A DNA stretch of 64,000 nt from an uncultured Christensenella sp. Its GTDB lineage: Bacteria > Bacillota > Clostridia > Christensenellales > UBA3700. Every line of letters starts with the position of its first letter. Within the stretch, counting starts at the first letter, position 1. This document shows, in pieces, positions 49,201-52,704 of this stretch. Made by a program: the position numbers and the translations under genes. The notes under the pieces were generated by a model. That model was not told the DNA's origin. It saw only the letters and a program-made list of their open reading frames with translations, and made no database searches. Where the stretch lies: positions 1 through 64,000 of the forward strand of contig CASDWJ010000025.1 in NCBI GenBank assembly GCA_949284695.1, in the 5' to 3' direction.

Positions 49201-50356
49201 CGAGATCGTCGCCGATAAGACGGTCACCGTCACTCAGGAGCAGGCGGCGGCGCTCGGCATTTCGGCAGAAAATTATGCAAGACTCGTCGCCGAGGTCGGA
49301 GCGGGAATAACGGTTACCGCGGGCGCCGGCTTCTACGACGCTCTCGTAAGCGAAGGCGTGCTCGAAAAACGCGCGGACGGCAAATACTACACGACCGCGG
49401 CGTATTCGCAGTACGGCAATGCTCAGCTCCCCGATACCGCAGACGGCGGCAACTTCGTCGTTACCGTCACCGACAACACGGTCACGTTCAGATACTTCGC
49501 GACCACGCTCAGAGACGGCAAGGCGTTCTACACGCTGACGGGCGAAAACGACTATTACAAGTGGATAGACAACGAGACGGGCACGGCAGATTATTACGCG
49601 ATAGACATGTTGCTGACCGTTGACGTGAACTTCGGCGGCAAAGTCACCGATATGCTCGCATGGCGCGACGCGGAAGGCAACGTCGTCGGCTATCAGGGCA
49701 CGTTTGACGGCGACGGACACGCGTTCAGCGAAATGATAATAGACAGGGCGGGAAGCGCGGCGCTGTTCGAGAGAGTGGACGAGGGCGGCGTTGTCAGGAA
49801 TCTGACCGTAGCGGACACCGTGATCATTTCTACGGGCGCGGGATCTGTCGCGGGCGGCATAGTTGTCGACAACTACGGCAGGATAGAAAACTGCGCGTTC
49901 GAGGGCGTGCTCAGCGCGAATGCGGCGACGGGCGGCATCGCGGCGACCAATTACGGCGAGATAACGGGCGGCGTGAGCGTCAACAGAGCTTACGTTGACG
50001 ACGGCGGCGTGGCAGAGGGTATCGCCGCGGACGGCGACGACGGCAACAACGTCGGCACTACCGAAGGTATAAGTGTCACCGAGAGCGTTGAAGGAAGCGG
50101 AGAGAGCGCAGTCGTGAACACCGTGATCGAAAACGCGGACGAGAGCGCGGCAGACTGGAGCGACAGCGCGTTCACGCCCGTGATAAGCGCATACGTGTTC
50201 GACGAAAGGTACGTCAAGGTCGACGGCAACGGCAAGTTCGTGACCGACAACTTCTTCAAACTCAACGCGGTAAGCAAGCTGTTCGGCTGGGTCGGCAAAG
50301 GCGCGGTCACCAATTCGTCGCAGACGGGATTTTACGGGACGGTCTCCTTGTCGTGA
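28208..50356 (+). CDS. 7,382-aa surface protein with GLUG-like and YDG/MBG-like repeats
   Basis: One uninterrupted reading frame covering a third of the window. Residues 1-40 are an export signal (KRRIWLSATAVILAVALLLS, then CALAAFLYTRTDN), SipW-like in position. Residues ~130-3900 contain modules that begin with an LDGNGxT-type strand (near 131, 684, 1153, 2020, 2681, 3287) and continue with GxNxGTIxN repeats like GLUG domains (SVNYGTIKNLN; GVNLGTVAG). Residues ~4070-6770 hold about eleven YDG/MBG-type modules marked KxYDGT (SKTYDGTTEYGA near 4077; AKTYDGTDSFNG near 5266; SKYYDTTSAGTL near 6764), with Gly/Glu linkers near 5225 and 5470. GLUG-like modules return near 6323 and 7163. There is no LPxTG, SLH or C-terminal transmembrane anchor. 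Probable giant adhesin or fibre. AAGGGAAAGG precedes the start. Confidence 0.88.
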   Translation: MTNNANKRRIWLSATAVILAVALLLSCALAAFLYTRTDNTGTGTVAEGDGADEVYGLSNRGYGTSIYNGATPAIPSGATGYAIGSETALSNFLSTAVANSGTTYYGYLTTNISLSSSIKPSTDRKLPANATLDGNGYTITSYHQERNAWDYNNTWNAIGSEDNYIEWWGFSSAGGSGTAVSIYSGVSAYGLSNIISVNYGTIKNLNIGYERNSNNSDIQAIYISPNWDGNVSMGGVAGINFGTIYNCSVDFNIEYGFIGSQYFSNGTSSRDRGVISYQQLVAVGGIAGYNGVNPSNTSQTGQIYGCKVVTREAFGSFRSKVSTYDSARATTYEIPNDPVVSSVVAGVAAINNGGVISGVDYSATGGSLYNNVWHSSKSYTGMITGITNLQSTVQGMTLNGSTWNFSPSVVTNLTLSVANISIVAEAFDATFGRERYGRLTGDTYTGTGNYCGLVGGQVSNGADISTVTVYGGNLDTIKNVNFRQWAATELNSTVGVTDVNMPKFGYGTNNTNDYINEITSISTRFEGQRLDSNGTDLTSVGATVSYVWDAEQQTDGSWISGLRQNIDFTNISGINGSTYYIYGTQSYVNGNASYSNGKAIYDSSNVTYGGLAVISSSATSSSIEYNYSILFENFTDTNALNAFAGGGSDSSFAYAYANAVKLTRENTLSSPSLTGDKVMKNWKTLDGNGQTLILNGTATNVSGSSVQVSVGGQNVVGISDLISVNYGTIKNLNVYYGTSSRTDTGSIISTNSFAYGRVAGINFGTISNVEVNNGMTVGDGSPTNIWTNSSFGAVGLAVGVNAGTIDTLHTIVWRNLSATASTFAAAGGAVGMNDGGTLRNVIVDGVASASVTATASDSYVGGVLGAGSNYGSWTSGQVTVSAPSGATSSPFEDWTFVGKQILNTAGSNVGMLAGRAAANASLASNGNQAIREMVVMMPQTDAAVGWFTSQKGKMSLLGTCSGTAASSGYIETDLVVGYYAYIDDASAAYISKIYTDYNMAKADSGITMLFATPVYSGSSAVRSVSSISVQTENMTATAAAKISFNANLSATTQSAVIPAQVATTDSVFVANDGNYAPAVKLYYDYDVNLSQSASDADASMSKTSLEAFVSGDASSASGVGTHKIIAAGANGATLTSDMTLSVTIVADFSKTRGLDGGGHTVTYVPGALGGVSYDKDGRTLTAIGVLASVNRTSVNNVNVAIGNSVTANVGTAYAFGGIVGVNLGTVAGTVSYGSYTLSLSGNNAYSYFGGAVGINAGTADGIRISFGGGTLYANNGSGTRTVLGGAIGLQESAALTDVQVTGNGAKLTVDGAGLVGGVVGLANLGDGATVAGITAAKTSLVNVANAVYGMTLNSTGGYKGLISGALSEGAVTGTLSGIAAHYPDGTAAYEVPWRTTTSNAISMYGFGSSSAMEGILFKITDYSKDGAAVSLADRALSVNGANKSFTFDTSQLTSLSSISFDVNYRYYDGAGFVTDESYSGSPSQSGNSYTVAVNGAYANSAVYVPVLDVLIDYSVVINNGENQQLVDFMRGEGTGSYAGAHSATLANGAAFALDAGTASQRAESLADKILSGTGNNVTVSGTLPTASYADETVSGGFFAINNATVSGINVIASADLGVTAYAFGMLAGVNTGALSGVSATMSGIAMTGGVFGALVGVNSASVGGATVQLSGEYDFSAGTIFAGGAFGENSGAVSNVTVTFANSSSLNASDSTVAAVGGVIGKQNRASVSSTGTSGGSVALRVNQGTGYVGGIVGIINTGAATAVVAGETLEPSSLGGVYAGAYTMSLEGGGAYKGLIAGCVGDIRSGGITGAAAHYYERGESYGIVGIPWYATDASEVSMYGYGGTASAAEAKGVVFRISDYSDDGAANFISSRSLVATSGNAIFTFPMSAFAGVRGNSVNIQVTWNSYTGDEMTSAVINGGDRSAAGDYSYTVSGSYLNGTGDRVPTIDFFATYSVDIDSGTEADWQNDSGIYQSKLYSFIDGAGANQLYAGALAGYIVEDLLIDKPMNGFVTMRSEKTLEGQGHTLMLSWVGSYDGNYVLQQNDRTVDNATSGSGGYVQAVNGDDVKGAVGGLIAVNYGTVKDLNVVHRNGSTETGTYAFAVVADAYVGVLVGANYGTVKGISYNNSTASVATRFVGRNSADVVYGGIVGVNAATGTAEDLSVQKYSAVTITGAYNALYGGVVGQNFGTASGITLANYSQNMVEQVENGVYGGAVGSNGGTLSDVSVTVGTETLQSDYLSRLSSSPAQRTITFTANTMAVWGGVVGYNAGSVTGATLLAHTNYGLSAGSGHLAAGGMIGMNDGGSLEGLNATGWGGFYVYSSMISETSTRSVFVGGLVGAMNADGASQIGFVSFANTAKATIADSVFALSGGIVTMNNNAEGKSRYGYVSGVLAAVYGNIPENAVSNTFWFISDKLQSVEGDDAEILPAFHGGNESHPTYISAFGMVPTGWLGDGATNNKAEFATGSYGFTFVDSDDNPINYLTMDASINAGVLTLTVYKPSGAMFIQTPDFNGNVTGSGGTGSGSVGAGGSQSQILTVSNVGLNGIGYLTFSFESEVYALTGTYSEFTQYMILSFLSTRPFGTVTGSGSGEYYTYSTVDGRVSRSIGDSFYRVYQVWAGATEMQIQGSNQTIEINAVPSQALILNEGKRFNGGASNGVRISVSSSFENNIALYTFGGDLDGTRQTYVVVSEFLAINYGTFTNANVSITGTDGGHDITRSATQVLNSAFGAGLEVDEANLTGLIYGMLVGVNEGEVSYLGGYSFDRTIELDSDSSSSYNSIFGGMVGAQSGADALISNIGDITFGTADRAGGITMSGSANLVSAGGVVGIAIDGVIENFSVKLTANSFLTVTATHNTAVVGGVVGDLRGTLRDVTFESEYQSKMMISGTKATGVAALANLVGIINSFEFAAAPASIEKVKVIGVGYLYNGLDANGTVTTQSTNLYTAGVVAMGANYGNVDAESVQAMPDGDLKTRTQQLVAAYGEIRPALLDSVYVDFEGYVRAKANTNVGMIAARILDGVTTAKDADGNEVTVSNVNTDYLKNLVWQNSCEGDSNWATSENYADYTETFGSNENVAILGYAPVTIDSTSPDLRGSGMRIWLTNNLYATRSTVADMVITWTATGVLNVAIDSSMSWQSLTLSTVYYDESESELSNRFKQINDYGNLGSLSQTSLSVNVTDALAAIANSAATFPHGIYMLKVAYKEVYIYNQKELIAFFSLPTSYDNLDGSGGNQYYSEVDGLIGAWTGEHGTKEEYRNAEIGILANDITISYGLVRVTMSPQKILEGNGKTVTFDFSADGVLSSDGTLATKRLTTDTDDKNYSLLMPAGVTGAASEYDANYIYGSRNASFARYIGGTNVLSEYNINTINTLSKVGIRVGGLFVGRNLGTIQNVNFVVPQSVKMSNQNYGTFTLTGIVCAVNAGTIDNCSVTIEEDVKVGTYRYTNSNKDNANEVDTNSVSSPWINTAAVSGGIAGLQYGTADRPSYISNSTVTLSEGSEFRAESQVSSFYWLNRLDNIYAYAGGVVGWLTSDSTIYNITVNGSGTMTAWGELNMGGSGSGFSNGRKVTSAGAIVGLNSDHQNYSMSQNDGEYGLIDGVICNWNGAAYYLTTSGDNIYQSGRMNYYMGAQLVGIAEQNTLNNIYFMYGIDNYQTFHQDNWYYGDNADARKASEAFAEKYDYIVSRAVQLLESDTFPYSAVYAIAQKSGSSAGVTEVAYRNADGSVTVNLEDKVIDGTTVPAFTFENYANYQDAVDASAVSGATNFSLYVAEGTTFYVANQYFPRITSTMDSGGDKNLDFVGARAAAMITSNNTTDWNWTFKPNNVYLNEVGFGVDETNGTEIDVNDPDTTAYLSFQTTSITSDVEVNVSLKTDNMGAQFVWKTIEVWFFADGGSTLSELTYYDNVTSLEQAKANNSFVKIFDRENDGTDFMFTYVMGMAIRVAMDENRYYYDDTAGVFYDSVAKIYDGTTIEDPMLYYADEDGNRIESLGEVSASLMSPSYYRDSADGSSTVKLGGKNQTVQAGAYRIRISFTSEGGENSKVNTTNRTMMFSDFDHIDIYTVVLPKGVAQNGVAVSKTYDGTTEYGASTTVFSGMISGDSVALSDGVYSTFNAGSGNIFKATFSTFVFSYAVMTADGLEIKEVAISLFAGDYDTPNYAPVTTVQTGNIVLTDGATDFYNTPSGNYQGTIRKKQIWLTDVDLDMFGRTFTEGGVNPPIEYDALTTYDTEAFAEGSTILQTELSLSSDKSELTMKGYRASENVRFTITFLPAGSTIYESSVKNYGTYRVYLNIIDSQNFTLYENSAETTRMYIGQLSITEYEIQSADVTYVISSGYLSKIFDGNGTIPFTFNPSNLRIIAKNGYKVQPDEYTLTTGAMYTTSKNGNAKVTAKDAGEYDIYFEISNFNCPLGNYVLNDMTVSFVDTNGNKISYFVLPKEIRLASATKEFDGSANADASATTFTYDSGYAPISGSGDVFGLQYASVDAGANINVTFTGASTLTLNGTRYNVVSVVEGANKGTDNYFVSNVTAAKGNITPVQVTLVSATMTYNNRNYIDYRAEGTEVVINNASGERVNIYPSATFNNKNAGTNKTVTFATDSETIAGKRYNKLVNSAYVSSALPGTGAGFAGNYYVQSTVWNNVGEIVKNTLSLSDIAGNVTIIHTNGNSTVSGSDLAFENLSGQSYIYRYGYYVGFEINPSAILLEDDLLSDHLTVAVTNTTNTTNGYVGAYRLELQITGSDYDWDIDVSTGDRVVTDFRVERQTLGVGNVSATLPSYEYTYVSNTTRTNLTPTVTVTDLNNRVITSSDGLTYSLSAFTNTNYYFSTNRYSNNSVLDVGDYYFTVAPVFAGADNINYYYSGSGYRIDFCVYPYTVTSIRATKEFDNTNAFDTEGNEAVFEFRAGDPFTPAGTYSSATAGSGKGLNLDYVQTTINGTTYRLLRDVGGRVTNNTWNTATGTIERYTISSSELNAYIMGWVKDSTERQLLSVSSGSPQLEYRSDTAAGYSADHFLFDATGMSYGFTASRNASSLRIVQNGSVVETLSLSIVLSGAGTFTFRQGDTSLQVLPAGTYNGVVSIVSSQNFALETGAGRIGFTVNKQEINGGGATGSANVVITLGGEFSYMYGESGFNLPEASDAKFVYTMNIIDKYTGKIAATYTQADAVIGTLEYTLAADATDYLTSLDGPLYIGGYYVWASDIAEEIIVNYSIPEGSRIAVYTAGTAVPEVPDEGEDGGESGTGEGTVTIPSLAAEPAYFILPRTLNIESVAKTYDGTDSFNGAVLTSDALAADALTAETLGGIYASPNANYDSTGTTYIDGNKGSDYLLINVTAVTVNGVAYYTLATGGVAGNYCLTGEFNGTVMSVTGAKIMRKAVDGSAVTLTSDTFETVYGSDSPAELPEVTADFGGATEIVVYAEENVVYKQGGEVVDMPANVGGYEMYLTGIAFDNYEVSGGISEVLVNAGRNSAGEGEEGAGGETGGAESGGETGGTDSGEEGGEEEAQPETYTYYIVPQTVVISSVVRFYDKGTELGYLAEGEDGVSAQVTVTDAEGNVITDEAGDPVVLRVQGRFVDAGAGKNKDVLADFTPFGYYVNFETSTVNMYYRLIVVGEDGTGNVASNYCLATSDSVLLPGQFDEGYVPEDPDNDDTPVVNNNIIYNMTLAGAGTMIPAPLTVEGISKVYDGTYAITAGTVTGMLAGDEALTVAKWRYEDKNAGIGKAVGIETDGEVYEYDGVTYYAVYMTSGDEKILSDYGVAATGFVSIAETTVNEDGQEVEETVIYAVVAGAGEITPYALTTADFSGVNVAGIAANRIEYNSSRTYTVGEVRAMLSALGFSAWAANVNGTLTFTFDNGDELTFTATLGGGTTAHDAGTYTVSLTLTSAGNYTMAAPYTVDFVIVKQHISAVYVITGDLWKEYDGTGTLPAYTTDGWTVYAVDRQGALIDPSAFEGADLSAAQIVFRRYVEEEAAYEYFSPVNAYTDPGYEIYVNGITLDSTNYTFASTDDAAGCVSFDQDTLTAQRAHYVIRPFVITLADGAFDSKKFDGAFSLRIEGVNGETVIVGDSGGVNASLAGIYGNLSINPYISGVAVSDEALNQESAAGNYALYYDGSEVGADTVLQITGYTVTSADVLVAEREHTTYRIGISGLQGLDFLFAKTTDISDEARGRIEEKLMTGETWTGGSFDSASDFALLNKAVADVFALYVNNGAGAVVPSTDVAYAFDSFGYKAQGDGYVLTFTFAGISGYDNDTATDRYTFVITGASDDVKSTNYSTTSSELESGQLTVPAAGAGVAVSTSEELVDAIKNNKTFYLANSIYGADLSSVADATFTGTMDGRGYVLSISGGASVNAASGAAGLLVAVNNGTIRNLSVKLISDNTIGAAKAGGLVGVNNGTIENVSVELVGDVTYTGATYAGGIAGENTVSGVIDNVSFVYSADVTASGATFGGIAGNNAGTLQEVAVRVNESAGAGNYTVSAGPAGYIAGVSTGTASGVIVAIQTGRLVGASALWAGGTTTATGVYAYFAVDGAEGEDLSLLEPYPEGYIGYYFATADDYTTDGAAHNELTSAGEYNKSYYVDYTNGGAGYVAIEAIAAYNRFIWDGYGVSYRTAFGDGNVGSSLNRIVALFAAGGIAAQFDGTTVVTSGVDAFNVATGVRGGTVDVEGDVETSVKEVVYTGEVQVYKVNMTVTTGGVSETKELSVAGTDAGYYSKASLEGIIGGGAGGETIGNVTYDSGSRTEYTFSGGGATVASGIALVIYPEQINADDVSASKYYDTTSAGTLTLTDGDKTAGTLVGNYYDEAGATTSQVASAVKFGFASFGALTRSVLSKSGVLYGITEKTDDEGVVTYDIQPISVGSGDDAVQFTVNTTVGSASVRDLMIAYSRLVDEDRANELLGAEQLSGYTFVKVYDFTADVSAGAGNVATVGGNIVFRPVLSGDNGGNYSLYSAEWVVSPDTTVGADESGFTMDENAMTVAGAIIPIDLGVTAQYAIGRDQSYNSAMLDPEIVADKTVTVTQEQAAALGISAENYARLVAEVGAGITVTAGAGFYDALVSEGVLEKRADGKYYTTAAYSQYGNAQLPDTADGGNFVVTVTDNTVTFRYFATTLRDGKAFYTLTGENDYYKWIDNETGTADYYAIDMLLTVDVNFGGKVTDMLAWRDAEGNVVGYQGTFDGDGHAFSEMIIDRAGSAALFERVDEGGVVRNLTVADTVIISTGAGSVAGGIVVDNYGRIENCAFEGVLSANAATGGIAATNYGEITGGVSVNRAYVDDGGVAEGIAADGDDGNNVGTTEGISVTESVEGSGESAVVNTVIENADESAADWSDSAFTPVISAYVFDERYVKVDGNGKFVTDNFFKLNAVSKLFGWVGKGAVTNSSQTGFYGTVSLS

Positions 50357-50417
50357 CGCGTTCTGACGCAGTATAGGTAGGGTATCGTCTTTTGCCGCCT
50401 TACGGTTTATAGACAAA

Positions 50418-50445
50418 AAAGAGCGCCGCGTTTGCGGTGCTCTTT
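50418..50445. terminator. Bidirectional terminator after the giant gene
   Basis: A 12-bp stem (AAAGAGCGCCGC / GCGGTGCTCTTT, one G-U) around GTTT. The A-run on its left gives a T-run on the minus strand, so it serves the zinc-ribbon gene as well. Confidence 0.88.
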
Positions 50446-50478
50446 GATTATAAAGTTCTTATTCTGCGTTATCCGATC

Positions 50479-50991
50479 TTATTCCTCGTCATCGTCGTCG
50501 GAGTCGTTTTCTTCGTCCTCGTCGTCATCTTCGACGACGTTGATGTCGTAGTTGAAGTCGTCGTCGAGTTCGTCCTTGTATTCTTCCTCGTCTTCCTCTT
50601 CTTCTTCCTCGTCGTCGAACGTCTCGCCGTAATCTTCGCTGTCGAAGTCGTCGCTGTCGTCGAAGGGCTCGTCGTAGTCGTTCCAGGTCTCCTCTTCGGC
50701 GAGTTCGTCGAAAGAGACTTCGCTCTCGTCCTTTTCTACGGGCTGGTCGTCCTTCTCGTACTCCTCGTCCACGTCGGATTTGCCTGCCTTGCGGGCACAT
50801 TCGGAGCAGATCTTTTCACCGGGTTCGAGATAGTTGGTGTGGCATACGGGGCAGAGGAGTTCGTCGTCGTCCTCATCCTCGAGCAGAGTCGCGCCGCCGA
50901 TCTTGAGTTCGGCTTTGCACACGTCGCAATAGTCCTCGTCGACGGGAATCCAGTTGAGTTCGCATCTGGGACATTTTTTGTATTTTGCCAT
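50479..50991 (-). CDS. Zinc-ribbon protein with long acidic tail
   Basis: A 170-aa protein. Two zinc-ribbon halves: CPRC...CDVC (residues 7-29) and CPVC...CSEC (about 47-68). From about residue 75 it is dominated by Asp and Glu (runs such as DDEEEEEEDEEEYKDELDDD), probably disordered. The start at 50991 is chosen over one 16 codons upstream because GTGAGGTT precedes it and it begins directly with MAKYKKCPRC, as common for this type. A clear TTTACA/TATAAT promoter lies upstream. Function unknown; it may bind basic proteins or nucleic-acid complexes. Spo0A is the next gene upstream on the same strand. Confidence 0.82.
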   Translation of the reverse strand: MAKYKKCPRCELNWIPVDEDYCDVCKAELKIGGATLLEDEDDDELLCPVCHTNYLEPGEKICSECARKAGKSDVDEEYEKDDQPVEKDESEVSFDELAEEETWNDYDEPFDDSDDFDSEDYGETFDDEEEEEEDEEEYKDELDDDFNYDINVVEDDDEDEENDSDDDDEE

Positions 50992-51054
50992 AATCTTAAC
51001 CTCACAATTTTTCCTGAAACAAAGGTAAAAATCTCCCATACCTTTGCGTGTAGT

Positions 51055-51083
51055 ATTATATTCACTATTTGACCGTTTGTAAA
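51055..51083 (-). promoter_or_regulatory. Sigma-A type promoter of the zinc-ribbon gene
   Basis: On the minus strand TTTACA (51083-51078), 17-nt spacer, TATAAT (51060-51055). Confidence 0.82.
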
Positions 51084-51130
51084 CACTTTTTTGTAAATTT
51101 TCGCATATTTTACATATTATCTTAATCAGG

Positions 51131-51223
51131 CGCCCGCGCGGGCGTAAAACAGCGGCGGATCAAAGAAATCCGCGCCGCAAGAGGAGCGGCGCGGGTAAGA
51201 GGGGGTTGGTACCTGTCGGTACC
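51131..51223. other. Cluster of three GC-rich hairpins downstream of spo0A
   Basis: CGCCCGCGCGGGCG palindrome (51131-51144); GCGGCGGAT/ATCCGCGCCGC (51152-51178) with loop CAAAGAA; GGTACC-TGTC-GGTACC (51208-51223). None has a T-run, so these are either a factor-dependent end for spo0A mRNA or protein-binding sites. Confidence 0.5.
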
Positions 51224-51258
51224 GGGTGAAAGTCGTTGCAAACGCGTTGAAAGAGCGC

Positions 51259-52050
51259 TCAGACCGCGCCTTCCATGATCATTTTGTCGGCGAGCAGAGC
51301 GATGAATTCTCCGTTGGTCGGCTTGTCGTTTGCCGAATATATCTTTATGCCGAAGATCTGATTGATGTTTTCTATCTTGCCTCTGTTCCAGGCGACTTCT
51401 ATCGCGTGACGGATCGCGCGTTCCACCTTGGACGGCGACGTACTGAAGTTTTCCGCAATGCCCGGGTACAGCTTTTTGGTGATGCTGTTGATCACTTCGG
51501 GGCAGTCTATCGTCATCTTGATCGCCTCGCGCAGGAACTGATACCCCTTGATATGCGCGGGTATACCCACAGATATGAAGACGTTCGCCAGCTTCTCGTC
51601 GAGCGTGTGGCGGGAGCGACGTATCGCCTGTCTCATCTCAGACTCGTCGTCCCTTACGGCGACGGGCGAGTATTTCACGCGCGAGCACTCCACGAGCCTT
51701 TCCTTGAGAGCCTTGGGAGAGACGGGCTTGAGCATATAGTAGTCCGCGCCCGCGTTGATCGCCTTGCGTATGAACGCGTCTCCCGTAAGACCCGAAGTCA
51801 CGATGAACACCGGTCTCTTGCGCAGTTTGGCGAAGTCCACGTTGGAGAGCACGCCGTAGCCGTCAAGATGGGGCATTACTATGTCGAGCGCGACCGCGTC
51901 GGGTTGGAGAGTCTCTATCTTCGCGACGGCGTCAAGGCCGTCCTTTGCCGTAGCGATGACTTCTACGTCTGCGTCGCCGTCGAGAGCGCGGGCGAGCGCC
52001 TCTGCGCATTCCTTTTCGTCGTCGGCGATCAAAAGTCTGATTTTCTGCAT
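51259..52050 (-). CDS. spo0A: Stage 0 sporulation protein A
   Basis: A 263-aa response regulator, the master switch of sporulation entry. Receiver domain residues 1-120: acidic pocket D10-D11, phosphoacceptor D56 in ALDIVMPHLDG, and conserved Lys in MLKPVSP. The C-terminal DNA-binding domain is diagnostic: GIPAHIKGYQFLREAI, LYPGIAENFSTSPSKVERAI, RHAIEVAWNRGKIENINQIF and KPTNGEFIALLADK, the Spo0A sigma-A-contact and 0A-box recognition helices. The start at 52050 follows CGGAGG; an ATG 19 codons upstream lacks such a site. It indicates an endospore-forming lineage, though it does not prove that the organism sporulates. Confidence 0.96.
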   Translation of the reverse strand: MQKIRLLIADDEKECAEALARALDGDADVEVIATAKDGLDAVAKIETLQPDAVALDIVMPHLDGYGVLSNVDFAKLRKRPVFIVTSGLTGDAFIRKAINAGADYYMLKPVSPKALKERLVECSRVKYSPVAVRDDESEMRQAIRRSRHTLDEKLANVFISVGIPAHIKGYQFLREAIKMTIDCPEVINSITKKLYPGIAENFSTSPSKVERAIRHAIEVAWNRGKIENINQIFGIKIYSANDKPTNGEFIALLADKMIMEGAV

Positions 52051-52196
52051 AATGTTACCTCCGTTTTCTGACAAAATCCATTTTATTGCATTCGCTTTCG
52101 CTATCAAAGAAAAAACCGCTTCAAAAAGCGCGGTTTTGGCTTATATTTCGCGGTAATATCACAATTGTAATATTTTATAATTATTATTATTTCGAT

Positions 52197-52225
52197 TTGC
52201 AATATCTGCGGCAGTGTGATAGAAT
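52197..52225 (+). promoter_or_regulatory. Promoter giving an apparently leaderless XRE mRNA
   Basis: TTGCAA (52197-52202), 17-nt spacer, TAGAAT (52220-52225). The ATG is at 52232, 7 nt after the -10, about where transcription should begin. There is no Shine-Dalgarno sequence. Confidence 0.6.
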
Positions 52226-52231
52226 ATCGAT

Positions 52232-52570
52232 ATGGATTTTGGCACAAAACTCAGATTGCTCCGTGAAGAGGAGGGAGATACACAGGCGCGACTTGCCGAA
52301 AAGCTGAAAGTGGCGCAGTCTACGGTCGCGCAATGGGAAGCGGGTATGCGCAGACCGTCCGCCGAAGCCGTTGTCGCCGTTGCGCGATGTTTCGACACTT
52401 CGGCAGATTTTCTGCTCGGGCTTGTGGACGAAAGGCTTCGCCTTGTACCTTATTATAAAGATCTGTCGGAGAGCGAGCAGACATTTATGCAGGCTTACGC
52501 ACAGCTTTCGGCAGACCGCAAAAACGCGGTGGGGGAAATAGTCAGGCTCTTTCTGGAAGGAGAAGCGTGA
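52232..52570 (+). CDS. XRE-family transcriptional regulator
   Basis: A 112-aa regulator with an N-terminal Cro/CI-type HTH (about residues 4-62: LRLLREEEGDTQARLAEKLK, then VAQSTVAQWEAGMRRPSAEA and CFDTSADFLLGL) and a C-terminal helical part (YYKDLSESEQTFMQAYAQLS) probably used for dimerisation. It lies divergently from spo0A with about 180 bp between, so it might control spo0A or its own gene, but no operator was identified. Translation probably starts without a leader. Confidence 0.88.
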   Translation: MDFGTKLRLLREEEGDTQARLAEKLKVAQSTVAQWEAGMRRPSAEAVVAVARCFDTSADFLLGLVDERLRLVPYYKDLSESEQTFMQAYAQLSADRKNAVGEIVRLFLEGEA

Positions 52571-52669
52571 ATCTGCGCCCGACGGCGGTTTCGGGACATA
52601 TAAAGCGATAACCTCGACCGTCAGACCGGAGGGCGATGCTGAGAGGCGTGTTTTGAAGCGGCAATATCA

Positions 52670-52698
52670 TTGACTAACGCAATGGGCAATGTTATAAT
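52670..52698 (+). promoter_or_regulatory. Promoter giving an apparently leaderless DUF1624 mRNA
   Basis: TTGACT (52670-52675), 17-nt spacer, TATAAT (52693-52698). The ATG is at 52705, 6 nt beyond the -10, which leaves no room for a 5' leader or ribosome site. Confidence 0.68.
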
Positions 52699-52704
52699 TT
52701 TTTT

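Noticed and set aside
50200..50356. Sortase (LPxTG) or S-layer anchor at the end of the giant protein
   Set aside because: The C-terminus ends in SSQTGFYGTVSLS with no LPxTG-like motif, hydrophobic stretch or SLH domain.
44372..50416. 2,014-aa open frame antisense to the giant gene
   Set aside because: It has no ribosome site and an Arg/Val/His-rich composition. It results from the giant gene avoiding TTA, CTA and TCA codons; the same holds for 33392-35923 and 59295-62711.
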